Part shown: one piece after another, positions 44,180 to 54,094 of the stretch
Position numbering within the stretch: the stretch's first letter is position 1
Layout: each line of letters begins with the position of its first letter
NCBI RefSeq assembly: GCF_009928415.1
Contig: NZ_JAABNN010000001.1
Span: forward strand, 395,017-459,016
Source: Bacillus sp. USDA818B3_A
GTDB lineage: Bacteria; Bacillota; Bacilli; Bacillales; Cytobacillaceae
Reading direction: 5' to 3'
DNA: 64,000 bases
Translations under genes and position numbers: made by a program
Notes under the pieces: generated by a model
Seen by the model: the letters and a program-made list of their open reading frames with translations, nothing else
Database searches by the model: none
Told to the model about the DNA's origin: nothing

Positions 44180-44737
44180 ATGACTTTGAAAAATAGGATA
44201 AAGAATGTGTTAGATTCCTTAAAAAGCCCCTCAAGAGCACAGTTAAAGGATGCACTATTAAAGATGGATATAAAACTTACAGATTTTGAGGACCTGCCAG
44301 CGCCATCCCACGGCAAGCCATATAATCGAAAGCTCCTCTATAAAAATGATGAAGTCGAAATGCTTGTGATGAATTGGTCTCAATTAGAGTGCGCCCCACA
44401 TGATCACGGCCATTCCCACGGTTGGATTCAAGTCCTTTCCGGTACTTCCCTCAATTCCGTTTACGAAATAAACGGCAATGGCTTACCTGCCGAATTGTTT
44501 CATGAATATCATCATAAAGGTAAATACTTTTATGCACCCAAAAAAGCGATTCATAAAATGCAGGCCTCCAATCAAACAGATATGATCACTCTTCATCTCT
44601 ATTCTCCACCAATTACCGGAATGGTTGTTTATGACCTAGAAAAATGTGCTGCTTGCATCGTAAGTGATGATTGCGGTGCCTGGTGGCCGGAGGAACAATA
44701 TCAAAAGGTAAAAGAGATTCAACTCAAGAAAGATTAG
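44180..44737 (+). CDS. Cysteine dioxygenase family protein
   Basis: A 185-residue cupin of the cysteine dioxygenase type I family. The iron-binding motif HDHGHSHGWIQVLSG (near residues 74-88) and a later histidine in KKAIHKMQASNQTDMITLHL fit the 3-His site. It would oxidise cysteine or a related thiol such as mercaptopropionate to the sulfinic acid. It shares an operon with the EamA transporter. The start is preceded by AGGAGTGC. Confidence 0.82.
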   Translation: MTLKNRIKNVLDSLKSPSRAQLKDALLKMDIKLTDFEDLPAPSHGKPYNRKLLYKNDEVEMLVMNWSQLECAPHDHGHSHGWIQVLSGTSLNSVYEINGNGLPAELFHEYHHKGKYFYAPKKAIHKMQASNQTDMITLHLYSPPITGMVVYDLEKCAACIVSDDCGAWWPEEQYQKVKEIQLKKD

Positions 44738-44757
44738 ATAAGAATTTTTTCGTAAAA

Positions 44758-44804
44758 AAAGGGTGCACCTAAAAGTAATAACACTTTTTGGTACACCCTC
44801 TTTT
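44758..44804. terminator. Bidirectional terminator
   Basis: GGGTGCACC pairs with GGTACACCC, with AAAAGT/ACTTTT inside. A- and T-runs flank it between convergent genes. Confidence 0.83.
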
Positions 44805-44813
44805 ATTATCTAA

Positions 44814-46175
44814 TTAAGCATGAATAGAAGTACTTTGTGCAGCAGGCGTTGCTTTACTTTTTGCTGACGTCCATTTATAAGTCTTATATCGCCATGCATT
44901 TGTGATAAATTGCAATATAATTAAGCTGCAAAAAGCTGTCCAGGCCCCCGTCTGCCCTAAGTCATATACTTGAGTTAACAAAACCGTGCAAGGGATAAAG
45001 AATATCCAATTTAATAGAAGCGAAGTTCTCGACAAGAACGTAGTGTCGCCTGCTCCTCTTAAGCCTCCAGCAAAAATAATTCCAGATCCGCTAAATAATA
45101 AAATAAACGAAGCCAAATGGATGAGTGAAACGGATGTTAGATACACAGCTGATTCTGCTGTATATAATTTAGCAATTGGTAAGGCAAAAATAAACAAACA
45201 GATTGATACCAATAACATAAACCCTAATCCAAGGTACACAGTTACCAGTCCAAACCGTTTCGCCTCCTTGGGCCGCCCTTTTCCAATTTCTTGACCAATA
45301 CCAACAGTAGACGCTGCACCAAATCCATTGGCAGGCATGAATCCAAATGACAGAATGTTAAGGGCAATCTCGTTAGCCGCAATTGCTACGGTTCCAAGGC
45401 GAGTGATACAGGCAGTAAATATCAACATCCCCATACTATTGGACAACTCTGTAATTCCTAGTTTCGAACTTTCAAACAAAAGCAATTTCACTTGGTTCCG
45501 CTCAATTGGTATCCAAGAACGGGTAAAATATTTTTCATTTAGGAATCGAAAATAAACAAGAATATTTAGCAGAAAGGTAATTCCTTCCGCTGCAACCATA
45601 CTCCAACCCGCACCTTGTAAGCCCAAGTTTGGAAAACCAAACTTGCCATAGGCTAGTGCGTAAGTTAGAAAGACTACTAGGGCACTGTTAATTAAAGAGA
45701 TATTCATCGGTGTTCTAGTATCTCCCGTTGCCCTCATATAAGCATAAAAGATAATATTAAAAACGGTAAACATCATCGCATACATTCGAACTTGGACATA
45801 CGGAGCGCCAAGCTCAATAATCGATCCATTTGAACCCATCACTTCAAGAATAACCTGCGGTACGATAAAACTGGCCAAAAATAGGAGAAGCGCCTGTAAT
45901 ACAGCCAAAATCAAAGCAATTTGCATCCGCTGATTTCCTAGCTTCATATTTCTCGATCCATAGTTTTGAGCAACCAAATAATTAATCGCACCTTGATTAC
46001 CGGAAAACAGTGCCCATAAATTGTACATTAGAACATTGGTGATCCCAACAACTGCAATGGCTGCAGCCCCCAACTTACCAATAATCATCAAGATAAGCAA
46101 TCCTGTAACTGTCATCGATGAGAAGGTTGCAATCGATGGAATAGCCAAGCGAAGGATTTCTTTTACTAGTTTCAT
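44814..46175 (-). CDS. MATE-family efflux transporter
   Basis: A 453-residue membrane protein with about twelve helices in two related halves (LRLAIPSIATFSSMTVTGLL, NQGAINYLVAQNYGSRNMKL, FGAASTVGIGQEIGKGRPKE, FAGGLRGAGDTTFLSR). It should export cationic compounds using Na or H gradients. The start at 46175 follows GGTGGGATAATA. It forms a single-gene transcript. Confidence 0.88.
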   Translation of the reverse strand: MKLVKEILRLAIPSIATFSSMTVTGLLILMIIGKLGAAAIAVVGITNVLMYNLWALFSGNQGAINYLVAQNYGSRNMKLGNQRMQIALILAVLQALLLFLASFIVPQVILEVMGSNGSIIELGAPYVQVRMYAMMFTVFNIIFYAYMRATGDTRTPMNISLINSALVVFLTYALAYGKFGFPNLGLQGAGWSMVAAEGITFLLNILVYFRFLNEKYFTRSWIPIERNQVKLLLFESSKLGITELSNSMGMLIFTACITRLGTVAIAANEIALNILSFGFMPANGFGAASTVGIGQEIGKGRPKEAKRFGLVTVYLGLGFMLLVSICLFIFALPIAKLYTAESAVYLTSVSLIHLASFILLFSGSGIIFAGGLRGAGDTTFLSRTSLLLNWIFFIPCTVLLTQVYDLGQTGAWTAFCSLIILQFITNAWRYKTYKWTSAKSKATPAAQSTSIHA

Positions 46176-46350
46176 TATTATCCCACCGGTCATCTTAGAA
46201 TTAAAAAAGATAAAATAACGTTTATAAGCTTCATAGTTTGAAAGAAAGCGCTTTTCATCTGTTCAATTTTAAGTTAGTTTAACCATTAGATAAATGGGCA
46301 ACATGCATAAAGATAAGAAAGATTTATTATGCATGTTGTTAAATTACATA

Positions 46351-46386
46351 ATAAAATCCCCTTACGCTTACTGCGTAAGAGGATTT
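46351..46386 (-). terminator. thrC terminator
   Basis: Minus-strand AAATCCTCTTACGC pairs with GCGTAAGGGGATTT (wobble allowed), followed by TTATT. Confidence 0.78.
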
Positions 46387-46408
46387 ACATATAGGTAATT
46401 AAAAGGTT

Positions 46409-47812
46409 TTATTGAACAGAATAACTAAATAGCCTCTCTAATCTACGAGCGATTTCTTCTTTGTCTGCCTCCACCACTTCAAGATGCTGTGGTTTATCAA
46501 ACAATTGATTGATCTCCTCAGGGAATGTTTGATTGATATTACAACGCTCAATCGATTCATTAAATTTAGCCGGATGGGCAGTAGCAAGTGTTACACAAAC
46601 TTCGGACAAATCGTTACAGATTTCGTAAGCCGCTACACCACAAGCTGTATGTGGGTCCAACAAATAACTTGCTTCACCATAGTACTTGCTGATGGTTTGC
46701 AAGCATTCTTCCCCTTCTACCCCATGTGCCGCAAAATCGCTTTGAACAACCTTTAGCAGTTCCTTGTCCACAACGATTCTTCCCTCTGCCTTGAATTGGT
46801 CCATTAAGTCAGAAACTTCAGCAGGATTCTCGTCCAATAGGTAGTATAAATAACGCTCAAAATTACTAGCTACTTGGATATCCATTGAAGGGCTGTATGT
46901 GCTGCGGAACTCGCCTGGCTTATATACTCCATCTTGGATAAATCCTTCTAATATATTATTTTCATTGGTTGCAACAATCAGTTTACCAACCGGCAGTCCC
47001 ATTCTTTTTGCCAGGTAACCAGCAAAGATATCTCCAAAGTTTCCAGTAGGTACACTAAAATTGACATGGTTTACTTCTTTTTCTTTTTTCACTTGGAAAT
47101 AAGCATAGAAATAGTAAACGGTCTGGGCTAAGATTCGTACAAAGTTAATCGAATTGATTGCACGAAGATGATATTTATTTTTAAAGTCCACGTCAGCGAA
47201 TAATTCCTTGATGATTCTTTGCCCATCATCAAACGTTCCTTCAATGGCTAAATTTAGAACACTTTCGTCATCGACTGTGGTCATTTGTAGTTCTTGGACT
47301 TTACTAACCTTGCCATGCGGATGCAAGATACAAATTCGGATGCCTTCTTTCCCTCTTACACCCTCAATGGCTGATGCACCCGTATCACCCGAAGTAGCTC
47401 CAAGGATATGAATGGATTCTCCTGTCTTATTGGATACATACGAATATAAATTCCCTAAGAATTGTAAAGCAATATCTTTAAACGCAAAGGTCGGACCATG
47501 AAACAGTTCGAGCACATACATGTTATCCTTTATCTTTTGAACAGGAGTTACCTCCGGATGACGGAAGGTTGCATAGCTTTTCTCTATTAATGCTTTTAAC
47601 TCATCTGCTGGAATTTCACCATCCACATAATAGGAAAAGATTTCATAGGCTAATTCCTGATAGGTAAGCTTGGACATTGCTTCTAACTTCTCTGCAGGGA
47701 TTTGCGGGATTTTCTCAGGAACTAATAGTCCCCCATCATTTGCCAACCCCATTAAAACTGTATCAATAAAACCAATTTTATTTACGTTTCCACGTGTACT
47801 AACAAATTTCAT
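46409..47812 (-). CDS. thrC: Threonine synthase
   Basis: A 467-residue PLP enzyme of the longer E. coli/yeast-like threonine synthase class. The PLP lysine is at about 112 in GPTFAFKDIALQFLGN, the phosphate-binding loop is GATSGDTGASAIEG, and SVPTGNFGDIFAGYLAK is conserved. It converts O-phosphohomoserine to threonine. The start at 47812 follows GGAGG by 5 bases. Most Bacillus thrC genes belong to a shorter class and sit with hom and thrB; here it stands alone with its own terminator. Confidence 0.92.
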   Translation of the reverse strand: MKFVSTRGNVNKIGFIDTVLMGLANDGGLLVPEKIPQIPAEKLEAMSKLTYQELAYEIFSYYVDGEIPADELKALIEKSYATFRHPEVTPVQKIKDNMYVLELFHGPTFAFKDIALQFLGNLYSYVSNKTGESIHILGATSGDTGASAIEGVRGKEGIRICILHPHGKVSKVQELQMTTVDDESVLNLAIEGTFDDGQRIIKELFADVDFKNKYHLRAINSINFVRILAQTVYYFYAYFQVKKEKEVNHVNFSVPTGNFGDIFAGYLAKRMGLPVGKLIVATNENNILEGFIQDGVYKPGEFRSTYSPSMDIQVASNFERYLYYLLDENPAEVSDLMDQFKAEGRIVVDKELLKVVQSDFAAHGVEGEECLQTISKYYGEASYLLDPHTACGVAAYEICNDLSEVCVTLATAHPAKFNESIERCNINQTFPEEINQLFDKPQHLEVVEADKEEIARRLERLFSYSVQ

Positions 47813-48086
47813 AGTTTCCTCCAAATATATGTTAAAAGTTTTTTTCTTAAGATGTAAAAAGAATTAAACCGTTCAAAACTAATGCGAGTAAATATATAAA
47901 ATTTATTTTAAACATAATTTATCGAATAGTCTATAAATTTCGTTTTGGAATAAAAAATTTTTACTATTTACATTTTTCGATAGGAGATTTCCTCAAAATT
48001 ACTCAACAAATGGGAGGAACCATCGCATTTGATAAGAAAGTGACGATGAAAACTCCTCATACTTAAACAGGAAGAATAGAATTCAT

Positions 48087-48848
48087 ATGGAATTATATTC
48101 TTACAAGGAAATTTACCTTGTACAAACAAGGAAAGGTTGTGAGTTAATGAGACTATCAGATCTGCAGCCTAAGAAGAATTTCAGCTACATCTTCGTTCAA
48201 TTTCCAGGAATGAAAATGAATGTCCCAATGCTCTCGAGCAGCGAGGGAAGGGTGGTGAATGAAGATGTTGCTTTATGCGTCCAATTAAATAGTAAAGAAA
48301 AGGTCAATCAACTTTATTATGTCCGAACGCAAAGTATCAGACCTTTTGATTTTACTGACGAAGGAATTGGCGCAAAGGCATCATATCGAGTCATCAAGCA
48401 AAAAGATACCTCTGTCGACTCACACATGAAGGAATCCGAGGACCTCGTCACTATTATTACAGATGAGGTGAAAGTTGTCCAAAAGAAAACAGAAACTGGA
48501 TATACTTTCGTCTTGGTGTTAAATGAACGCGAAATCGAAATTGTTGCTTCAATTGAAAAAGAAGTCCTTCAAACAGTGAAAAGTTACTTATCTTCTAAAG
48601 AGAAAGCCAAAGAACCTGTCACTGTAAGAAATGATAGGAAGAAAAGTTCGGCTGTCTTCATTAGGAGGGTAAAGAAGAGGATAACCTCCGGAGGGCATGT
48701 CTTTCAGGAATATGTAGTGATTGAGCCAATCCGAATACTTTTGGAGGGCGTTAAGAGAAAAGTGAAAGTATTTTCTCCTGCGGCATTAGACTTTATCGGT
48801 CCAGGTGATCAGAACCAAACCATTTTAATTAATAGGGGGTGTGGATGA
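48087..48848 (+). CDS. Unknown 253-residue protein
   Basis: A soluble protein of unrecognised family (SDLQPKKNFSYIFVQFPGMK, FDFTDEGIGAKASYRVIKQK, EYVVIEPIRILLEGVKRKVK), with lysine-rich stretches near 190-210. A shorter start at MRLSDLQP (48147) is equally possible; neither ATG has an ideal ribosome site. It lacks membrane segments. It stands alone between thrC (divergent) and a terminator. Confidence 0.6.
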   Translation: MELYSYKEIYLVQTRKGCELMRLSDLQPKKNFSYIFVQFPGMKMNVPMLSSSEGRVVNEDVALCVQLNSKEKVNQLYYVRTQSIRPFDFTDEGIGAKASYRVIKQKDTSVDSHMKESEDLVTIITDEVKVVQKKTETGYTFVLVLNEREIEIVASIEKEVLQTVKSYLSSKEKAKEPVTVRNDRKKSSAVFIRRVKKRITSGGHVFQEYVVIEPIRILLEGVKRKVKVFSPAALDFIGPGDQNQTILINRGCG

Positions 48849-48979
48849 GGTTTGTCCATTAAGGAATTCACAACTTCATACAGTAATAAGATCGAAATAA
48901 GAGGATTAAATGGGTAATCCTTTTCGGTCATATATATATTTAATAATAAATGGAAAGGAATTTCATCATTAGATGATTA

Positions 48980-49012
48980 AAAAGACTTAACCACGGGGGT
49001 TAAGTCTTTTTC
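48980..49012. terminator. Terminator between convergent genes
   Basis: AAAAGACTTAACC pairs with GGTTAAGTCTTTT, with T-runs on both strands. It serves the unknown gene on the plus strand and the transaminase on the minus strand. Confidence 0.85.
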
Positions 49013-49046
49013 TATTTAATGGTATTGAATTTCTTTTAAACATAAA

Positions 49047-50405
49047 CTAGACAATCTTATACATGACATCCTTTATCGTTGTCACGATAAACTCTAAATC
49101 TTCATCTGTTGAAGACAATGGCGGAGATAGTGTGAGAATATTATTAAATCCTGCAACGGTTGCCCCGTTTTTGCCAATTATCAACCCTTTACTCTTGCAT
49201 TCGGTGATGATTTGATCAATCGTAGAAAGTGCGGCTGGTTCCTTCGTTTGTTTATTTTCCACGAGTTCTATTCCAAGCAAAAATCCAAAACTCCGAATAT
49301 CACCAACAAGAGGGTGTTCGATAAGTTCATTCAGTTCTTGTCTTAACTGTTTACCTAACTGCTCTGCACGCTCAACTAGATGTTCACTTTCGTAGATTTC
49401 TAGATTTTTTAATGCTAAGGCACAAGCAGCCGGGTTTCCTCCAAAAGTGTTTACATGGCGAAAATAGCCAAATTCATCTTTACTCTTAAATTTATCATAT
49501 AAATCACGGCGGACCGCAGTGGCTGACAGTGGCAGGTATCCACTGGTTAATCCCTTAGCCATCGTGATAATATCCGGTTTCATGTCGAAATGCATGTGGC
49601 CAAATTTCTTCCCAGTTCGGCCAAAACCACAAATCACTTCGTCCATGATTAACAGGACCCCATATTTTTTGCAGATTTCTTCTACTTTTTTCATATAGAC
49701 AGGGTCCGGGACAAGAACCCCTCCTCCGGTTATGACAGGTTCCATAATGATTGCAGCTATCGATTCTTTTCCTTCCCAAATAATAGTTTTTTCTATTTCT
49801 AAAGCACATTGCAGATTAAACTTCTCAACCGTTTGCCCTTCCGGACGGCGATAACTATCCGGAGGACTGACATGAATAAATCCTGGGGCAAGTGGTTCGT
49901 AATTATATTTACGAACAGCCTGCCCAGTTGCCGCAAGCGCGCCCATAGAATTTCCATGATACGCCCGATAACGCGAAATAAATTTATAACGGCTGGGTTC
50001 TCCATTTTGCTGGTGGTATTGACGAACAATTTTGAAGGCAGTCTCATTTGCCTCTGAGCCACTGTTGGAAAAAAAGATGACATACTCGCCGTCTAACCAT
50101 TCATTTAATTTTTCTGCTAGTTTGATTGCCGGGAGGTGGCTTTGAGAAAGTGGAAAATAGGAGATGCTTTTTAATTGTTCGTACGCCGCTTGGGCTAGTT
50201 CTTCTCTTCCGTATCCCACATTTACGCACCATAGCCCGGACATAGCATCTAAGTATTTATTGCCATTTATATCTGTAACCCATGAGCCTTTTCCTTCTAG
50301 AGCAATGGTAGGAGCACTATTTTCTTTATATGGAGTCATATGATGCCATAAATATTGCCTGTCTTTTTCGATCCATTCATCGGTTTCTTTTTTGTTCTTG
50401 GACAT
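49047..50405 (-). CDS. Class III aminotransferase (probable beta-alanine:pyruvate type)
   Basis: A 452-residue PLP-dependent omega-transaminase. The PLP lysine is K284 in IITMAKGLTSGYLPLSATAV. Other conserved parts are FFSNSGSEANETAFKIVRQY, YHGNSMGALAATGQ and LLIMDEVICGFGRTG. The start follows GGAAGGG. In this cluster it would convert beta-alanine (or 3-aminoisobutyrate) plus a keto acid to malonate (or methylmalonate) semialdehyde for the dehydrogenase encoded upstream. Substrate inferred from context. Confidence 0.87.
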   Translation of the reverse strand: MSKNKKETDEWIEKDRQYLWHHMTPYKENSAPTIALEGKGSWVTDINGNKYLDAMSGLWCVNVGYGREELAQAAYEQLKSISYFPLSQSHLPAIKLAEKLNEWLDGEYVIFFSNSGSEANETAFKIVRQYHQQNGEPSRYKFISRYRAYHGNSMGALAATGQAVRKYNYEPLAPGFIHVSPPDSYRRPEGQTVEKFNLQCALEIEKTIIWEGKESIAAIIMEPVITGGGVLVPDPVYMKKVEEICKKYGVLLIMDEVICGFGRTGKKFGHMHFDMKPDIITMAKGLTSGYLPLSATAVRRDLYDKFKSKDEFGYFRHVNTFGGNPAACALALKNLEIYESEHLVERAEQLGKQLRQELNELIEHPLVGDIRSFGFLLGIELVENKQTKEPAALSTIDQIITECKSKGLIIGKNGATVAGFNNILTLSPPLSSTDEDLEFIVTTIKDVMYKIV

Positions 50406-50445
50406 CTAACCCTTCCTTTCTGATTAGAATAAGCGTAGGTCCTGG

Positions 50446-50654
50446 TTTCATTGACCGGGAAGTTCGCCTTTTTCGTTTTTCGGTCAATGAACTGAGCTTT
50501 CATTGACCGAGGACGTCCTCTTTTTCATTTTTCGGGTAATGAACTGACCTCTCATTGACCGAGGACGTCCTCTTTTTAGCTTTTAGGGCAATGAAATGAC
50601 CTTTCATTTACCGTCTCGCTGCAATTTCGCGTTGAAGGGGTAATGAACTGCATC
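50446..50654. repeat. Tandem array of four 52-bp units inside the pyrimidine operon
   Basis: Units at 50446, 50498, 50550 and 50602, each 52-53 bp. The consensus begins TTTCATTGACCGAGGACGTC and ends GGTCAATGAACTGACC. Units 2 and 3 contain the perfect palindrome GAGGACGTCCTC. CATTGACCG/CGGTCAATG arms can pair within and between units. It lies between two genes of the same operon, so the transcript would carry several hairpins. Confidence 0.85.
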
Positions 50655-50713
50655 TTCATTAACTCAGACATGTGGTCCTCCTCGATTTTCGAGCAATTAT
50701 ATCTAGTAATCAC

Positions 50714-52177
50714 TCAAAAACGAGCTGTCAGCATTTTCTTTCTAGTATAAAACTCAACACCATCTGTACCATTGGCATGTAAATCCCCATAGAATGAAGC
50801 TTTGTATCCAGAAAAAGGGAAAAAGGCCATCGGCGCAGGGACTCCAACATTAACACCGAGCATCCCTGCATCTATCGTCTCGCGGAACTGACGCACGGCA
50901 GATGCACTATCGGTGTACAAACAGGCACCGTTCGCAAATGGGGAAGCATTTGCTACCTCGATTGCTTCCGTTAGGTCTTTTACTCGAACGATTGAAAGAA
51001 CCGGTGCAAAAATTTCATCCTGCCAGATTTTCATATCTTTCGTCACTCGATCGAAAATTGTTGGTCCGACAAAGCAGCCAGGTCCGCTTACCGCTTCATC
51101 CTTACGCCCGTCTCGGACAAGCGCAGCGCCTTGCGCAATACCTGACTCAATATATTCAATTGTCCGCTTCTTATTGCCTTCACGAATCACTGGCCCAAGG
51201 AATACTCCCTCGGTAAGGCCATTACCAATCTGAATTTCATCCGCTAGAATGGACAAACGCTTGACCAACTCATCTGCTATACTCTCCTCCACAGCTACAA
51301 CGGCAGCTGCCATACAACGTTCACCGGCTGACCCAAAGGCTGCGTTTGTAATTTCCTTTGCCGCAAGATCTAGGTTTGCGTCTTTTAAAACAATGGAATG
51401 ATTCTTTGCCCCAGAAAGCGCTTGGACTCTTTTCAAATGTGCAGTTCCTTTCTTGTAGACATATTCAGCCACAGGCTGTGAACCGACAAAGGAGATGGCC
51501 TTGACATCTTTATGTTCGAGAAGTCCATTCACAACATCATGTGCACCATTGACAATATTTAGGACTCCCTTTGGCAATCCAGCTTCAGCAGCGATTTCTG
51601 CCAGTCGTGCCGCAAGAAGTGGAGTCCGCTCAGATGGCTTTAATACAAAGGCATTTCCACATGCTATGGCAATCGGGAACATCCAGCACGGAACCATCAT
51701 TGGAAAGTTGAATGGTGTAATCCCTCCTACCACACCGAGAGGATAGCGGAACATACCGGATTCAATATTTGTGGCAATATCAGGAAGCTGCTTACCCATC
51801 ATTAATGTCGGTGCGCCAGCAGCAAATTCAACACATTCAAATCCACGCTGCACCTCACCCATTGCTTCAGATAGACTTTTCCCATTTTCAATTGTGACAA
51901 GCCTGGCAAGTTCATCCCAATTGTCAACAAGCAGCTGCTGATATTTAAATAATATTCGGGCCCGCCTTGGAACAGCTGTTTGTGACCATGTTAGAAAAGC
52001 TTCTTTTGCTGCTGCAACGGCATGATCTACGTCCTCCTTTGTAGAAAGCGGGATTTCCGCAATGGCTTGCCCTGTGGCTGGATTGATAACAAGTTCTGTT
52101 TTGTCAGAAGATGAATCGACCCACTCCCCTCCAATATAGTTCTTTATTGGCTTAATTCCTTGTGCAAAAGTCGTCAT
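50714..52177 (-). CDS. mmsA: CoA-acylating (methyl)malonate-semialdehyde dehydrogenase
   Basis: A 487-residue aldehyde dehydrogenase of the MmsA/IolA type. The catalytic cysteine is C288 in [17 protein letters not shown], and [20 protein letters not shown] and [19 protein letters not shown] are subfamily sequences. It oxidises malonate semialdehyde or methylmalonate semialdehyde to acetyl-CoA or propionyl-CoA with NAD and CoA. The start follows AAGGAG by 9 bases. It fits the last step of uracil or thymine degradation here; IolA in inositol degradation is the alternative, but no iol genes are present. Confidence 0.92.
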   Translation of the reverse strand: MTTFAQGIKPIKNYIGGEWVDSSSDKTELVINPATGQAIAEIPLSTKEDVDHAVAAAKEAFLTWSQTAVPRRARILFKYQQLLVDNWDELARLVTIENGKSLSEAMGEVQRGFECVEFAAGAPTLMMGKQLPDIATNIESGMFRYPLGVVGGITPFNFPMMVPCWMFPIAIACGNAFVLKPSERTPLLAARLAEIAAEAGLPKGVLNIVNGAHDVVNGLLEHKDVKAISFVGSQPVAEYVYKKGTAHLKRVQALSGAKNHSIVLKDANLDLAAKEITNAAFGSAGERCMAAAVVAVEESIADELVKRLSILADEIQIGNGLTEGVFLGPVIREGNKKRTIEYIESGIAQGAALVRDGRKDEAVSGPGCFVGPTIFDRVTKDMKIWQDEIFAPVLSIVRVKDLTEAIEVANASPFANGACLYTDSASAVRQFRETIDAGMLGVNVGVPAPMAFFPFSGYKASFYGDLHANGTDGVEFYTRKKMLTARF

Positions 52178-52245
52178 TCAGGCAGTCTCCTTTTGGTTGA
52201 ATGTTAAACTAGCAGCTTACTAAACTGAAATACGTTATGAGATAA

Positions 52246-52485
52246 TCATGCTCCTGGACCCGGATAAACCGTTTGCTGTTGAATCAGCTTTACAGAAAAA
52301 TACTTCCTAGCAGCGGGAGTTAATAGATGGATAGTTTCCATTTCCTTTTCACCACTACTGTCTTCTCTCTCAAAAAGAATATACGCACCGCTTAAATTTT
52401 CAGTTATATTCTTCATTTGATATCCCTTTTGAATATAAAAATCAATTAGGTCTCGTTCTTTTAAAAATTGTTGATATTCAGACAC
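52246..52485 (-). CDS. Unknown 79-residue protein in the pyrimidine operon
   Basis: A small soluble protein (SEYQQFLKERDLIDFYIQKG, GAYILFEREDSSGEKEMETI, LLTPAARKYFSVKLIQQQTV). It starts at GTG 52485, 10 bases after AAAGGAG. I recognise no family. It sits in line between the permease and mmsA genes with short gaps, so it is probably co-expressed and could be an accessory or regulatory protein of the pathway. Confidence 0.6.
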   Translation of the reverse strand: MSEYQQFLKERDLIDFYIQKGYQMKNITENLSGAYILFEREDSSGEKEMETIHLLTPAARKYFSVKLIQQQTVYPGPGA

Positions 52486-52514
52486 TTTGCATTTACTCCT
52501 TTCCTCGGCTCCAT

Positions 52515-53990
52515 TTAAAGGCGTCCCTCAACTGTCTCCGGGATCGTAACAACTTCTTCATTCGTTTCAATCTTCCAATTACGCCCTACTGTAATCCCTA
52601 AATATTTTTCATCACTAGGGTCTTCAATTTCCGCTTGTTTGTATTGTTTAAACACCCAGAACTTGGCTAAGCAGTAATATACAACGGAACCAACTACAAA
52701 ACCGATAATGGAGGAATAGGCTGGTAAAAGGTTTGCGACTACACCACCAATAATCCACGCAATCATGCCCGCCCAGTTAACACCTTTCAAATATTTAAAT
52801 TGGCCATCCACTTCATATAAGTCACTTACATTGACTCTGCGCTTTCGAAGTAAGTAATAATCGGTAAACAAAATCCCCACCACCGAGGTTAAAATGCCTC
52901 CGATTACGAGCAGTGCACTGTTAAGCACTTCAAATAGACTCCAGGGCTGCGCCAGGGTACCAATGATTCCGGCAATAATAACACCGACCCAGTACGGAAC
53001 TTTTGGACCTCCAACGTTTGAAAAAACAGTAGCTGCAGGAATGACATTGGCTGAAGTATTGGTTGACCATTGTGCCAACACAATCATAAGCAATAGAACT
53101 CCAAGCGCTATCCCACTTGCAGCTTCCTGAAGGGCTACAACAGGATCTGAATTCGAAACAGCCATATAGGAGACAGCTCCAATAATGATCATAAATGTAT
53201 TCGTTATTGGCATGACGATAAGACTGCCAATTAACTGAGTCTTATTTCTTTTAAACCAGTTTCTTTCATTTTTTGGTGCCTTAAAGAATCTTGAGAGTGA
53301 TGGCATATCCGCAGCCAGCGTGGACCAAAAGCCCATATTTGCCATGACGACCACCATAAAGGCCGTGAATGCCGCAGCACCGGTCACAGGATGTTCTTCC
53401 ACCCACGACCAAATGTCCTTTCCTCCTGCAGCGGCTTTATCGGACAATGAAATATACATCCAACAGGAAATGAGAATAATGATAGGGGCCGCCAAGTCAG
53501 CAAATCGTTCAATTGACTTGATTCCCAGCGCCGTATTGACTAGCTGAGCTGCCGCAAAGAATAAAAAGCAAATAAACCAATTATCAAAACCAAATAATAA
53601 GTTTAAAATAGCGTTGATGGCAGTGGCCCCAAAATAAGTGTTAATCCCAAACCAGCAAGCAGCTGTTACACCACGAACAATAGACGGGATATGGGTTCCG
53701 ACCGTACCAAACGGAGCCCTCATATAGACAGGAAAAGATAGTCCGTGTTCCACACCAATATCTCCGATAACGACCATGAAGATTCCAATCGCTAAAGAGC
53801 CAATCAGGGTGGCCAAAATAACCATCGGAAGTGGTAAATTTAGAATCCCAGCACCACCGATTGCAAATGCCGCTAAAACAATGGCCATTCCTACCCAAAT
53901 AACGGCAAATCCAAATGGCCCTATATTCCTGTCTTCATGAGAAATAGGAAGCAAATCTGGAGATTTCAAATAATTACTGCTTTTCTTCAA
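52515..53990 (-). CDS. NCS1-family nucleobase permease
   Basis: A 491-residue membrane protein with about twelve helices of the NCS1 cytosine/uracil/allantoin permease family (GPFGFAVIWVGMAIVLAAFA, PVYMRAPFGTVGTHIPSIVR, AQWSTNTSANVIPAATVFSN). I chose TTG 53990, 9 bases after AAGGGG; the upstream ATG at 54011 has no ribosome site. By context it imports uracil, thymine or dihydropyrimidines, or hydantoins, for the catabolic enzymes around it. Confidence 0.88.
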   Translation of the reverse strand: MKKSSNYLKSPDLLPISHEDRNIGPFGFAVIWVGMAIVLAAFAIGGAGILNLPLPMVILATLIGSLAIGIFMVVIGDIGVEHGLSFPVYMRAPFGTVGTHIPSIVRGVTAACWFGINTYFGATAINAILNLLFGFDNWFICFLFFAAAQLVNTALGIKSIERFADLAAPIIILISCWMYISLSDKAAAGGKDIWSWVEEHPVTGAAAFTAFMVVVMANMGFWSTLAADMPSLSRFFKAPKNERNWFKRNKTQLIGSLIVMPITNTFMIIIGAVSYMAVSNSDPVVALQEAASGIALGVLLLMIVLAQWSTNTSANVIPAATVFSNVGGPKVPYWVGVIIAGIIGTLAQPWSLFEVLNSALLVIGGILTSVVGILFTDYYLLRKRRVNVSDLYEVDGQFKYLKGVNWAGMIAWIIGGVVANLLPAYSSIIGFVVGSVVYYCLAKFWVFKQYKQAEIEDPSDEKYLGITVGRNWKIETNEEVVTIPETVEGRL

Positions 53991-54094
53991 TCTACAACAC
54001 CCCTTTTTCATTAATAGTTTTTGAAACCCCCACTGTTCCCTTGGCCATAGGGTGAAGGATCATCCATTTTCACCCAACTTCTACTAGTAATCTC

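Noticed and set aside
47813..48086. T-box or other leader riboswitch before thrC
   Set aside because: No T-box AGGGTGG-type sequence or terminator/antiterminator pair was found in this stretch.
50446..50654. CRISPR or insertion-sequence end repeats
   Set aside because: There are no spacers between units, no transposase frame and no target-site duplication.
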